This document shows, piece by piece, positions 27,318 to 34,242 of a stretch of 34,242 nt of DNA. Every line of letters starts with the position of its first letter. The first letter of the stretch is position 1. A program made the translations under genes and the position numbers. Source of the DNA: Caldilineaceae bacterium (GTDB lineage: Bacteria > Chloroflexota > Anaerolineae > Caldilineales > Caldilineaceae). The notes beneath the pieces were generated by a model, which was not told the DNA's origin, searched no databases, and saw only the letters and a program-made list of their open reading frames with translations. The stretch covers positions 1 to 34,242 of the forward strand of contig JAJEBF010000001.1 of NCBI GenBank assembly GCA_022824025.1. Direction: 5' to 3'.

Positions 27318-28430
27318 TCAAACACCAACCTGCACGTTCCAGAAAACCCCGATTACCGCCACCAGCGCCAGCGGCAGCAGGATCAGATACAGGACCGTCC
27401 GCCTCCGAAAGACCCCCAGAAACAGCAGTGAGCTCTTGATGTCCACCATCGGCCCGAACACGAGAAAGCCAAACAGCGAGCCCGTCGTAAAGGCGTTGCT
27501 GAAGGCCAGCGCAATAAACGCGTCCACCGTCGAGCAGACCGATAGAATGTACGCCAGCGCCATCATCACAAAGACGGAGATCACCGGCCCCTGACCAATG
27601 GTCAGCAGTGTGGACTGGGGAACGACAGTCTGCATCGCCGCCGCCAGCATCGCGCCCACAATCAGATAGCGCCCCATGTCCAGAAAATCATCGCCCGCCA
27701 GCACCAGCGCCTGCCAGATGCCAGGACGCGCGCCGCCCTGTTCGTGACGGCGCTCGTGGTCGCGCACATGACCGTGGCCGCCGACATCAAGGCTATCGTA
27801 TTGCGCGAGATAGTCGGTATCGCCGGCTCCTGCCAGCGTCTCCGGCAGCAGGATCTCACGCGGGCGGGCCAAATGAAAGATCAGCCCAACCGTAAACGCC
27901 ACCAATATGCTGAAAACAACCCGCCCCCACAGCACAGGCCCCCAACCAAAGGCCGCATAGGTGCTGAAGATGACCACCGGATTGATCACAGGCGCGGCCA
28001 GCAGGAATGCGATGCCCACAGGCAGCGGCAGCCCCTTCCCGTACAGCCGGCGCGTCACCGGCACCACGCCGCACTCGCACACGGGGAAAACAAACCCCAA
28101 CCCCGCGCCGGCAAGCGCCGCCAGCAGAGGATGATTCGGTATGTAGCGTTCCACCATCCCCGCGTTCACATACACGGCGATGATGCCCGACACGATCGAG
28201 CCCGCAATCAGAAACGGCGCGGCTTCAATAAACAGGCTCAGGAAAATCGTGACAAACGTTTGGAACCGCTCCGCCGCAAAAAAACGGGCCTGCGGCGTGT
28301 TCATGCTGCTGACCAGCACCACGACCAGCGCAAACACGAGAAACGCCGCAACCCCCCAGCGCGGACGCCGAATCCCCCGGTTCTCGATTCCCTCTGCGGC
28401 TGCCTGGGGCAGCGGTGTTGTCTGACTCAT
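27318..28430 (-). CDS. DUF318/YraQ-type permease
   Basis: A 370-residue permease of the DUF318 (YraQ/ArsP-like) family with about eight to ten helices. The conserved [10 protein letters not shown] turn (C118, C120) is the family signature that is thought to bind a metal or thiol ligand. A His-rich loop with [16 protein letters not shown] lies in the middle. The ATG at 28430 gives MSQTTPLPQ; a TTG 30 codons upstream (28520) would add a basic, unlikely leader. It is paired with the TIGR03943 gene 33 bp downstream. The cargo is unknown; arsenic and zinc/metal roles have been proposed for relatives. Confidence 0.8.
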   Translation of the reverse strand: MSQTTPLPQAAAEGIENRGIRRPRWGVAAFLVFALVVVLVSSMNTPQARFFAAERFQTFVTIFLSLFIEAAPFLIAGSIVSGIIAVYVNAGMVERYIPNHPLLAALAGAGLGFVFPVCECGVVPVTRRLYGKGLPLPVGIAFLLAAPVINPVVIFSTYAAFGWGPVLWGRVVFSILVAFTVGLIFHLARPREILLPETLAGAGDTDYLAQYDSLDVGGHGHVRDHERRHEQGGARPGIWQALVLAGDDFLDMGRYLIVGAMLAAAMQTVVPQSTLLTIGQGPVISVFVMMALAYILSVCSTVDAFIALAFSNAFTTGSLFGFLVFGPMVDIKSSLLFLGVFRRRTVLYLILLPLALVAVIGVFWNVQVGV

Positions 28431-29047
28431 CCCATATCTCGCGGGTGGCATCCCCTGCGAACCGGGCGCCCCCGACTTTCCTCGGCCAAACTCGAATGGC
28501 CGCGACTCGCCTATGCGCAATCCTGAGTGAGTCCGGTCCGCCAGGATCGCGCGCGCCTCGCCGCCTCAGCCCACTCACCGACCACTGACTTCCTCACTCT
28601 CCCGGCGATCTCCAATCTTACTGTAGGCCCCCCGTTCTGCCAACCCGATGCCGCTTCCGACGTGTGCAGTCCAAATCTGTGGTCGTCAAGAAGAGCGGTC
28701 TGCCCGCCTCACCGTGATTTCCCGGAGGCAGCCCGGAACTTGCGCCCTTTCTGCCCCCCTCTCACACCCGAGGCCCCGCCCCACCACCGACCACCGCCGT
28801 TCCCCCCTTCCCCTCCCGCCCCCGCCGCCCGCCTACAGATCAACGCCCATCCCCCAAATCTTAAAAATCCCCCCACATCCCCGTTCAGACAACAGCCCCG
28901 CCCTTCCCCCGCCCCTTAGACAGAAACCGTCAATGTCGGTTATCATTCCCAGTACCCACCCGGCGGTCTTCTACAGCGCCTATCTCGCCTGCTCACATTT
29001 CGCCGGAAGGGCTTCTTTCTAACTCCATCCAGCACAAGGCCCAGAAA
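28431..29047. other. Intergenic C-rich stretch before the catabolic cluster
   Basis: These 617 bp hold no gene. The plus strand is strongly C-rich and G-poor from 28700 to 28920. A four-tract motif on the minus strand at 28896-28915 (GGGGCGGGGGAAGGGCGGGG) could fold as a G-quadruplex. Promoters of both divergent operons should be here; no clear -10/-35 was found. Confidence 0.45.
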
Positions 29048-30232
29048 ATGTCACGCATGACGGTGGAACAGCTTCGGCAGGACCTTCCCATGACCAGGGA
29101 AGTCGGATATTTTCAGACCGGGACCTACGGCCCCGCCAGCGACTCCGTGCTGCAAGCGGTGCGCGAAACCATGGAAACCGAAGCCCGCCGCGGGCCCGCA
29201 ACCGCCGCCGGCCGGCAGTCACACACCGAACGCGAGGCCGCCGCCCGCAGTGGCCTGGCGCGAATGCTCAACGTAAAGGAAGAGGAGCTCGGCATCGAGA
29301 CGAACACGTCCCGGGCCATGCAACAAATTGCGCGCGGGATCGACTGGCAGGAGGGCGACGAATTCGTTATTACTACCCTCGAACACGTCAGCACCTTTGG
29401 CCTCTCCTACTGCCTGGAACAGAAGTACGGCGTTAAGACAGTCGTGCTGGGCGAAGTTTACGACGAACACTTTCTCGGCGACCTCGCTTACGTACTCAAC
29501 GACCGCACCCGCCTGATCTGCCTCAGCCACATCGCCTCCCCCAATGGCCGCCTGCTCCCTGTCAAAGAGGCAGCCGCCGTCGCCCACAAGGCCGGCGTGC
29601 CCGTCATGCTCGACCTGGCCCAATCCGTCGGACAGATGCCGGTAGACCTCCGCGACCTCGACTGCGACTTTGCCGTCGGCTCCGGCCACAAATGGCTGCT
29701 CGGCCCCATGGGCACCGGCTATATGTACGTCGCCGAAAAACAGCTCCCCGGCTTTCGCCCCAACTTCATCCCCGACCGCAGCCCCTGGTCGCTCCCCGAT
29801 GACCCTACGCCGGCGCCAACCACCCGCTCACGCACCGAGATCGGCACCTACAACCACGCCCTGGTTGTCGGCCTCGGCCGCGCCGTCGAGATCATGCAGA
29901 GCATCGGCCTGGAAAACATGCAAGCGAGGATTGCAGAGCTGACCACCCGCCTGCGCAGGGGCATCGCGCACATCGATCGCGCCCGCATCATCACACCCAC
30001 ACTGCCCGGCAAGTCCGCCGGAATCACCTCCGTCAAGTTCGAAGGCTTCACCAAGACCGATTTGGACAGCCTCGTTGAAAGAATGAGCCAGCGCCATCAA
30101 ACCGTGGTCAAGTCCCAATGGCTTTCCGCCCCGCCCGACCCGGTCGAAGTCGCCATGCGCATCTCGGTGGCCGCGTTCAACGACGAAAGCGAGGTAGACC
30201 GTCTGCTCGAAGGTCTGGACGAAGAACTGTAA
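29048..30232 (+). CDS. Class V aminotransferase / cysteine-desulfurase-like PLP enzyme
   Basis: A 394-residue fold-type I PLP enzyme of the aminotransferase V family. The pyridoxal lysine is K215 in GSGHKWLLGPMGTGYMYV, with the PLP-pairing aspartate D189 in VMLDLAQSVGQ. SHIASPNGRLLPV and the ETNTSRAMQQIARG segment match family members that act on small amino compounds (isopenicillin N epimerase-like, cysteine desulfurase-like). The desulfurase cysteine loop is absent, so IscS/SufS activity is not supported. ATG 29048 has only a weak purine-rich ribosome site. It leads a plus-strand set with a GHL10-like protein and a deacetylase-like protein, so it may modify an amino sugar or derivative. Confidence 0.8.
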   Translation: MSRMTVEQLRQDLPMTREVGYFQTGTYGPASDSVLQAVRETMETEARRGPATAAGRQSHTEREAAARSGLARMLNVKEEELGIETNTSRAMQQIARGIDWQEGDEFVITTLEHVSTFGLSYCLEQKYGVKTVVLGEVYDEHFLGDLAYVLNDRTRLICLSHIASPNGRLLPVKEAAAVAHKAGVPVMLDLAQSVGQMPVDLRDLDCDFAVGSGHKWLLGPMGTGYMYVAEKQLPGFRPNFIPDRSPWSLPDDPTPAPTTRSRTEIGTYNHALVVGLGRAVEIMQSIGLENMQARIAELTTRLRRGIAHIDRARIITPTLPGKSAGITSVKFEGFTKTDLDSLVERMSQRHQTVVKSQWLSAPPDPVEVAMRISVAAFNDESEVDRLLEGLDEEL

Positions 30233-30294
30233 CCACAGTTGCCGGTGATTCCGCCAGCCGCGAAAACTTTCCATCACCAAGAGGAAAAGAAAAG

Positions 30295-31383
30295 ATGCCT
30301 GAACGTCTCATACTCTGGGGACCGCCCGTCGTGGAGAGGATTCCAACCGATCCCGACTACGCCGACTACCTGCCCGCCTGGACGCAGAAATGCGCCGACG
30401 TCGGCATCACCAAAATCATCGGCGGAGACCAGACCCGCGCCCTGACCGAAGCCGCTCACGCCGCCGGTATCCAAGTCGATCCCTACATCAACTACAACTC
30501 CTTCCCCCGCCATGGCTGGGCGCGCGTCACCTACGGCTGGTCCCTCGACTTTCTGCGCCCCCCCGTCACCTCAGCCGAGGCCCGCGCCGTCATGGACAGC
30601 CACCGGCCCATCTACGACGCGCCCAAAGTGACCACCACCATGAGCGACTTCGCCAGCAAAAACCCGCAGTTCCGCAGCCTCACGCGCACCCGTTCCTACA
30701 CCCTGCAGCCGGGCGACGACCTCTACCTGAGCGCCGCCTTCCCCGAAGTACGCGCCGAACAGACGCAGCAGTTCGTCGATACCCTCACCCATACCCAGGG
30801 CGACGGCATCCAGGTCGAGTTCGTGCTCGGAAACGAGGACGAGAACGGCGCCGTCCCCTACGGATACGAGGACCGCACCGTCAACGAGTTCCAGGCCAAA
30901 CACGGCAAAAACCCTTTCGACCTGCCCAACGACGACCCGGAATGGCTGCAGTTCCGCGCCGACTACGTCACCCTCGCCCTGACCGAGATGCGCGCCGCCG
31001 TCAAAGAGACCAAGCCCGACGCCGTCTTCTCCACGACGCTCATCGCCGGCGAAAAAGAGGACTATCTCAAACTCCTGCACGACTGGCCCGCCTGGCTCGA
31101 ACAGGGCCTCGTCGACGAGTTCTACATCTGGTTCCGCACCAACTCCGACCTCGACGCGCTCCAGCGCCAGCTCAGCTACGCCGTCGAAGTCGCCGCCGGC
31201 CGCACACCGGTCATCGCCGAGCTCTCTTGCTACCATCCCGGCAGCTTCCAGCAGCCCGACCAGATGCTGCGCGCCGCCCAGGCGGCCATGGACTGCGGAG
31301 CCGACGGCATCGGCATCTACCGCAGCCACGCCGTTGAGCAGCTGGAGTTCTGGCCCGTGCTGGAAAAGATGAGTAAGCTGTAA
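30295..31383 (+). CDS. Glycoside-hydrolase-like (GHL10-type) TIM-barrel protein
   Basis: A 362-residue protein that reads as a TIM barrel of the hypothetical glycoside-hydrolase type (GHL10/DUF187-like). Barrel-like strands end in acidic groups: DGIQVEFVLGNED, VDEFYIWFRTNSD, and GADGIGIYRSHA at the C-terminus, where GHL families keep their catalytic acids. No signal peptide is present, so it works in the cytoplasm. ATG 30295 has AGAGGA about 10 bases upstream. It follows the PLP enzyme by about 60 bp and precedes the deacetylase-like gene. It probably acts on an imported oligosaccharide or glycoside; the family call is moderate, the substrate unknown. Confidence 0.6.
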   Translation: MPERLILWGPPVVERIPTDPDYADYLPAWTQKCADVGITKIIGGDQTRALTEAAHAAGIQVDPYINYNSFPRHGWARVTYGWSLDFLRPPVTSAEARAVMDSHRPIYDAPKVTTTMSDFASKNPQFRSLTRTRSYTLQPGDDLYLSAAFPEVRAEQTQQFVDTLTHTQGDGIQVEFVLGNEDENGAVPYGYEDRTVNEFQAKHGKNPFDLPNDDPEWLQFRADYVTLALTEMRAAVKETKPDAVFSTTLIAGEKEDYLKLLHDWPAWLEQGLVDEFYIWFRTNSDLDALQRQLSYAVEVAAGRTPVIAELSCYHPGSFQQPDQMLRAAQAAMDCGADGIGIYRSHAVEQLEFWPVLEKMSKL

Positions 31384-31463
31384 AGAGGCCTAATGCGGAT
31401 GGGAATCAAGCGTTCGTGGACGTCAGCACGCGTACAACAGAGAGATTGAAAGAGAGGCGCTCC

Positions 31464-32333
31464 ATGTCATACTACGTCGCTGCTTACGACACCGAAGGCG
31501 TATTCCCCTGGTGGGATAGAAACAGACGCCAAAAGGGTTTCAGCTACACGCCCGAACATATCGCCGAATTCCTGGACGGCGTGCGCGCCGTCGCCGACGC
31601 GCACCTGCAGCGCAACGCGCCCGCTTCCTTCTTCCTCGTCGCCAAAATGCTGGAACTCTGCGGCCCTGAACTGCGCGCGATTCTCGACCATCCCCTCTTC
31701 GATATCCAGTGCCACACCTTCACCCATCCCAACCTGAAAGAGCTGGGCGAGGACAGGGCCGCGCTCACCTATGAACTGGGCGACGCCAGAAAGCTGATCG
31801 AAGACACCTTCGGGCGTGAGGTCAACGGCCTCACCGCGCCCGGCGGATACACAAACGGCTTCCGCGGCCAGCATGCAATTCTCGAAGTCATGTGGGAATC
31901 CGGCTACCGCTACGTGCGCAGCGTCGGCAAAGGCCCCAACGGCACCCTGCCCGCCCTCCTCGATCAGCCCTTCTGGTACGCCGAGGACGGCTTCCCCGAA
32001 CTTCTGGAAACGCCGTCCCATGCCTGGCACGACAACATCCTCACCGGGCAGCCGGCCGAGATGCACTGGCCGCCGCTGCTCCCATGGCCCTACCCAACCG
32101 AAATGCCCCGCGACGCGCAAGGCGTCTACGAAGCCTACGCGCCCGGCATCGACTACTGCACCCAGCAGGGACTTCTCTACTACATGCCAATCTTCCACCC
32201 CTGGTCCATCTACCGCATCGACAAACACGCACCCCAGATCGGGCTCCTCCTCGACCACGCCAGCCAGAAGATGGAAATGATTTCCTGCAAAGAACTCTAC
32301 AAGCACATCCTCCAGCATCCCGAGCTTGCCTGA
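31464..32333 (+). CDS. Polysaccharide deacetylase (NodB-fold, CE4-like)
   Basis: A 289-residue NodB-homology protein without signal peptide. YVAAYDTEG gives the base aspartate (D9), CHTFTHPNL the metal histidines (H84, H88), and LTAPGGYTNGFRG the third family motif. CE4 enzymes normally have two aspartates in motif 1; here the second is a glutamate-type change (DTEG), as in related allantoinase-like or PuuE-like cytosolic members, so it may act on an amide other than a surface glycan. ATG 31464 follows GAGAGG. It belongs to the plus-strand catabolic cluster with the GHL10-like gene upstream and a Gfo/Idh gene downstream. Confidence 0.75.
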   Translation: MSYYVAAYDTEGVFPWWDRNRRQKGFSYTPEHIAEFLDGVRAVADAHLQRNAPASFFLVAKMLELCGPELRAILDHPLFDIQCHTFTHPNLKELGEDRAALTYELGDARKLIEDTFGREVNGLTAPGGYTNGFRGQHAILEVMWESGYRYVRSVGKGPNGTLPALLDQPFWYAEDGFPELLETPSHAWHDNILTGQPAEMHWPPLLPWPYPTEMPRDAQGVYEAYAPGIDYCTQQGLLYYMPIFHPWSIYRIDKHAPQIGLLLDHASQKMEMISCKELYKHILQHPELA

Positions 32334-32434
32334 ACCGGGGGTCCTTTTCCCCGGGTACTGCCTCGGAATTGGTCCGAAAAAGTATCAGGCCAGAAATCAG
32401 ACTTCAGTGGGCGAACCCTCTCGGGCGAAGCCTA

Positions 32435-32462
32435 AAAACTAGAAACTGAAAACTCAAAACTA
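32435..32462 (+). repeat. Four heptad repeats in the leader of the Gfo/Idh gene
   Basis: AAAACTA, GAAACTG, AAAACTC, AAAACTA: four tandem 7-bp units end three bases before the ATG at 32466, in the place of the ribosome site. The run is A-rich and has no Shine-Dalgarno sequence. Confidence 0.6.
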
Positions 32463-32465
32463 ACC

Positions 32466-33524
32466 ATGACCAACCAAACACCCATCAACGTAGCCATCGC
32501 CGGCCTTGGCCGCACCGGATGGAACAACCACGCCAACGCCTGTGCCCATCTCCCCGAACAGTTCCGCGTCGTCGCCGTCTGCGACCCAGACCCCGACCGA
32601 CAGGCCGAAGCCGTCGAACGCTTCGACTGCCTCGCCTATTCCACATACGAGGAGCTCGTTGACGACAAAGCCGTCGAGCTCATGGTCGTGGCCACCCCCA
32701 GCCACCTCCACGCCGAGCAGGCCATCGCAGCCATGCGCGCCGGCCAGCACGTCATCGTCGAAAAACCAATGGCCAGCGACCTCGCCGGCGCCGAAGCCAT
32801 GCTCGCCGCCGCCAATGAGACCGGGCAGCTCCTCACCGTCCACCAGAACCTCCGCTACGCCGCCGACTTCGTCAAAGTGCGCGCAGTGATCGCCTCCGGC
32901 ATTCTCGGCCGCATCATAGAAGTCCGTATCCACAACGGCGGCTTCGGCCGCAGATGGGACTGGCAGACCATGAAACGCTACGGCGGCGGCATGCTCAACA
33001 ACAGCGGCCCCCACTTCGTCGACATGGGCATGCTCCTCATCGACGACCCGGAGCCGGACGTCTTCTGCCACATGGAAGCCACGCCGCTCTATGCCGGCGA
33101 CGCCGACAGCCACGTCAAAATCATTCTCAAACCCAAGCCTGGGCAGGGTCCGCTCATCGAGATCAACATCACCACCGCCTGCGCCGTCCCCCAGCCCAAC
33201 TTCCTCGTGCTGGGCACGCAAGGATCGATGGCCTGTTACCGGGAAGAAGCGCGCCTGAAATACTTCAACCCCGCCGAAGCGCCGCCCCTCGTTCTGGACG
33301 AAGCGCCCATCGCCCGCGACCGCGTCTACAATCGCGAACAGCTTCCCTGGAAGGAGGAGCGCATCTCCTTTGACTACGACGGAGCCGCCTCCGTTCAGGA
33401 GCTGTATCGCGCCCTCTACGGCTCCATCCGCCAGGGACAAGAGCTGGACATCACCCCCGAAAGCGTACGCGCCCAAATCGCGGTCCTCGAAAAGTGCCGC
33501 CAGCTCAATCCCGGTGTAATATGA
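32466..33524 (+). CDS. Gfo/Idh/MocA-family oxidoreductase
   Basis: A 352-residue NAD(P)-dependent oxidoreductase of the Gfo/Idh/MocA family. Residues 1-125 are a Rossmann domain starting VAIAGLGRTGW with GxGxxG, then VATPSHLHAEQA and the hallmark EKPMASDLAGAE with catalytic lysine. The C-terminal domain has VRIHNGGFGRRWDWQ, then YGGGMLNNSGPHFVDMGMLL, where the family places its catalytic Asp/His. It oxidises a sugar, inositol or derivative. The leader lacks a Shine-Dalgarno sequence and instead carries heptad repeats. It is followed 68 bp on by a sugar phosphate isomerase gene, the usual partner for such enzymes. Confidence 0.85.
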   Translation: MTNQTPINVAIAGLGRTGWNNHANACAHLPEQFRVVAVCDPDPDRQAEAVERFDCLAYSTYEELVDDKAVELMVVATPSHLHAEQAIAAMRAGQHVIVEKPMASDLAGAEAMLAAANETGQLLTVHQNLRYAADFVKVRAVIASGILGRIIEVRIHNGGFGRRWDWQTMKRYGGGMLNNSGPHFVDMGMLLIDDPEPDVFCHMEATPLYAGDADSHVKIILKPKPGQGPLIEINITTACAVPQPNFLVLGTQGSMACYREEARLKYFNPAEAPPLVLDEAPIARDRVYNREQLPWKEERISFDYDGAASVQELYRALYGSIRQGQELDITPESVRAQIAVLEKCRQLNPGVI

Positions 33525-33592
33525 GAAAGGCCAGGACCGGGAACGTCCCGTCTTCCTGCCTCCCTTCTTCCTCCGCCGCAAAGGAGTCCCGT

Positions 33593-34120
33593 ATGGAACT
33601 GAGTTGCACCTCTGTGATGCTTCCCCGCTGGGAACTGGATGAAACCTTCGACAAGCTGCAACAGTACGGCTACGACGCCGTCGAGCTGCGCTGCCGTTAT
33701 AACCCCGACGATCCCAATTCAGAGCCTTTCTTCTGGGGCCGCCATCTTTCCGACGTAAGCCCCGACAATATACTCGACAAGGCCGACCAGATTCGCGCCG
33801 CCGTCAAACGCACCGGTATCCGCGTCGCTGCCCTGGCGCCAAACGCCAGCTACGACGATACCGAGCACGTCGTCAAGCTCTTCAAAGGCGCCCTCGCCAT
33901 CGACCCCGACCGCCCGCCCCTGATCCGCATCGACGCCCCCAAACACGACCGCGCCAGACCCTACTGGCCGCAGTTCCTGGAAGCCCGCGCCGGCTACGCC
34001 AGGCTGGCCGAGCTCGCATGTGAGTATGGCGTCAAGGCCACCTATGAGATCCATACCGGCACCCTCGCCGTCACCGCCTCGCGTGCGCTCGAACTCCTGC
34101 GAGGTAACTACTCAGCCTGA
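33593..34120 (+). pseudogene. Sugar phosphate isomerase/epimerase, truncated by IS66-type element
   Basis: The first 170 codons encode an AP-endonuclease-2-like TIM barrel of the sugar phosphate isomerase/epimerase family (MELSCTSVMLPRWELD, YGYDAVELRCR near the N-terminus, then IRVAALAPNAS, and KATYEIHTG with a metal-ligand glutamate). ATG 33593 has AAGGAG 6 bases upstream. Native sequence stops at 34103, where GTAACTACTCAG begins; the frame then runs five codons into the IS end and stops at 34120, giving 175 residues. Full-length members have about 280, so the last barrel strands and metal ligands are lost. The gene is almost certainly inactive. Confidence 0.8.
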
Positions 34121-34242
34121 AGGTAGAGGAGGGCTGAAGGGATGGCCTAGAAAAGCATTGTAGATGACATCAATGGCATTGAGGCCGTGTTTGCGAGCGG
34201 TAGAGAGATAGGAACGGATGGCACAGAAGGTTTGGGCGCCCT
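34104..34242 (-). mobile_element. IS66-type insertion sequence, transposase 3' end
   Basis: An insertion begins at 34104 with GTAACTACTCAG, the same terminal bases as the element at 1-138, and continues out of the window. It cuts the sugar phosphate isomerase gene. It contains the end of a transposase gene on the minus strand. The 8 bases before it (cctgcgag) do not match those after the left element (gaatagct). Confidence 0.7.
34112..34242 (-). CDS. IS66-type transposase, C-terminal part
   Basis: The minus-strand frame entering the window at 34242 and stopping at TGA 34112-34114 encodes QTFCAIRSYLSTARKHG, then LNAIDVIYNAFLGHPF. The IRSYLSTARKxGxN...V block near the end is characteristic of the IS66 transposase C-terminus. 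The stop codon lies 8 bases inside the inverted repeat. Only about 43 residues are visible; the rest is beyond the window. The orientation is the same as the transposase start at the left edge. Confidence 0.75.
   Translation of the reverse strand, partial: GAQTFCAIRSYLSTARKHGLNAIDVIYNAFLGHPFSPPLPSG

Noticed and set aside
28527..28919. Proline-rich plus-strand frame
   Set aside because: Produced by the C-rich tract; no start site or domain.

Overview
The window looks like a piece of a high-GC bacterial genome, most likely Chloroflexota (Anaerolineae/Caldilineae-like, perhaps a metagenomic contig). This is inferred from gene content: two BMP-type lipoproteins, DUF1638, a Virulence_fact/homocysteine methyltransferase fusion, PhyH, Gfo/Idh, GHL10-like and UxaA families, TTG/GTG starts and no encoded CCA on the one tRNA. 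Both ends of the window are the ends of IS66-type insertion sequences (1-138 and 34104-34242).

Layout. (1) 240-6392, minus strand: a glycosyltransferase, two small membrane proteins, then an ABC ATPase with two tandem BMP-family lipoproteins (purine nucleoside/sugar type) but no permease genes. (2) 6744-7952, plus: a homocysteine S-methyltransferase with an N-terminal Virulence_fact domain. (3) 7998-12142: a more A/T-rich accessory island. It holds a D12-class adenine methylase (minus) divergent from a ParB-like DNA-binding protein and an overlapping gene with a PD-(D/E)XK-like nuclease motif. After these come eroded antitoxin genes, the C-terminal scrap of an AlbA/ATP-binding regulator and two clusters of 11-bp direct repeats. 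The methylase/ParB/nuclease trio is the best candidate for an undescribed restriction or defence system. (4) 12215-15706, plus: a compact cluster of DUF1638, an alkaline-phosphatase-superfamily metalloenzyme, a PHP phosphoesterase and a PfkB sugar kinase. (5) 15707-19331: a mostly gene-poor accessory stretch with a six- or seven-helix membrane protein, the C-terminal remnant of a tyrosine recombinase, a PhyH dioxygenase and a selenocysteine tRNA (selC, minus strand), a classic island integration target. (6) 19621-25114, plus: a zinc-ribbon/LysM membrane protein, an MFS transporter and a double-length UxaA-family dehydratase. (7) 25228-28430, minus: a TolB-like propeller protein and a TIGR03943/DUF318 permease pair. 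(8) 29048-34120, plus: a carbohydrate-type catabolic cluster (class V aminotransferase, GHL10-like protein, polysaccharide deacetylase-like protein, Gfo/Idh oxidoreductase, sugar phosphate isomerase). Its last gene is cut by the IS66 element.

Functional reading. The core genes suggest a heterotroph that imports nucleosides or sugars and degrades sugar acids and modified sugars. The homocysteine methyltransferase fusion and DUF1638, two families I recall as genomic neighbours in one-carbon/methyl-transfer loci, lie on either side of the defence-like island, so the island may have landed inside a once-continuous locus. All function calls come from motif reading of the translations; no database search was possible.
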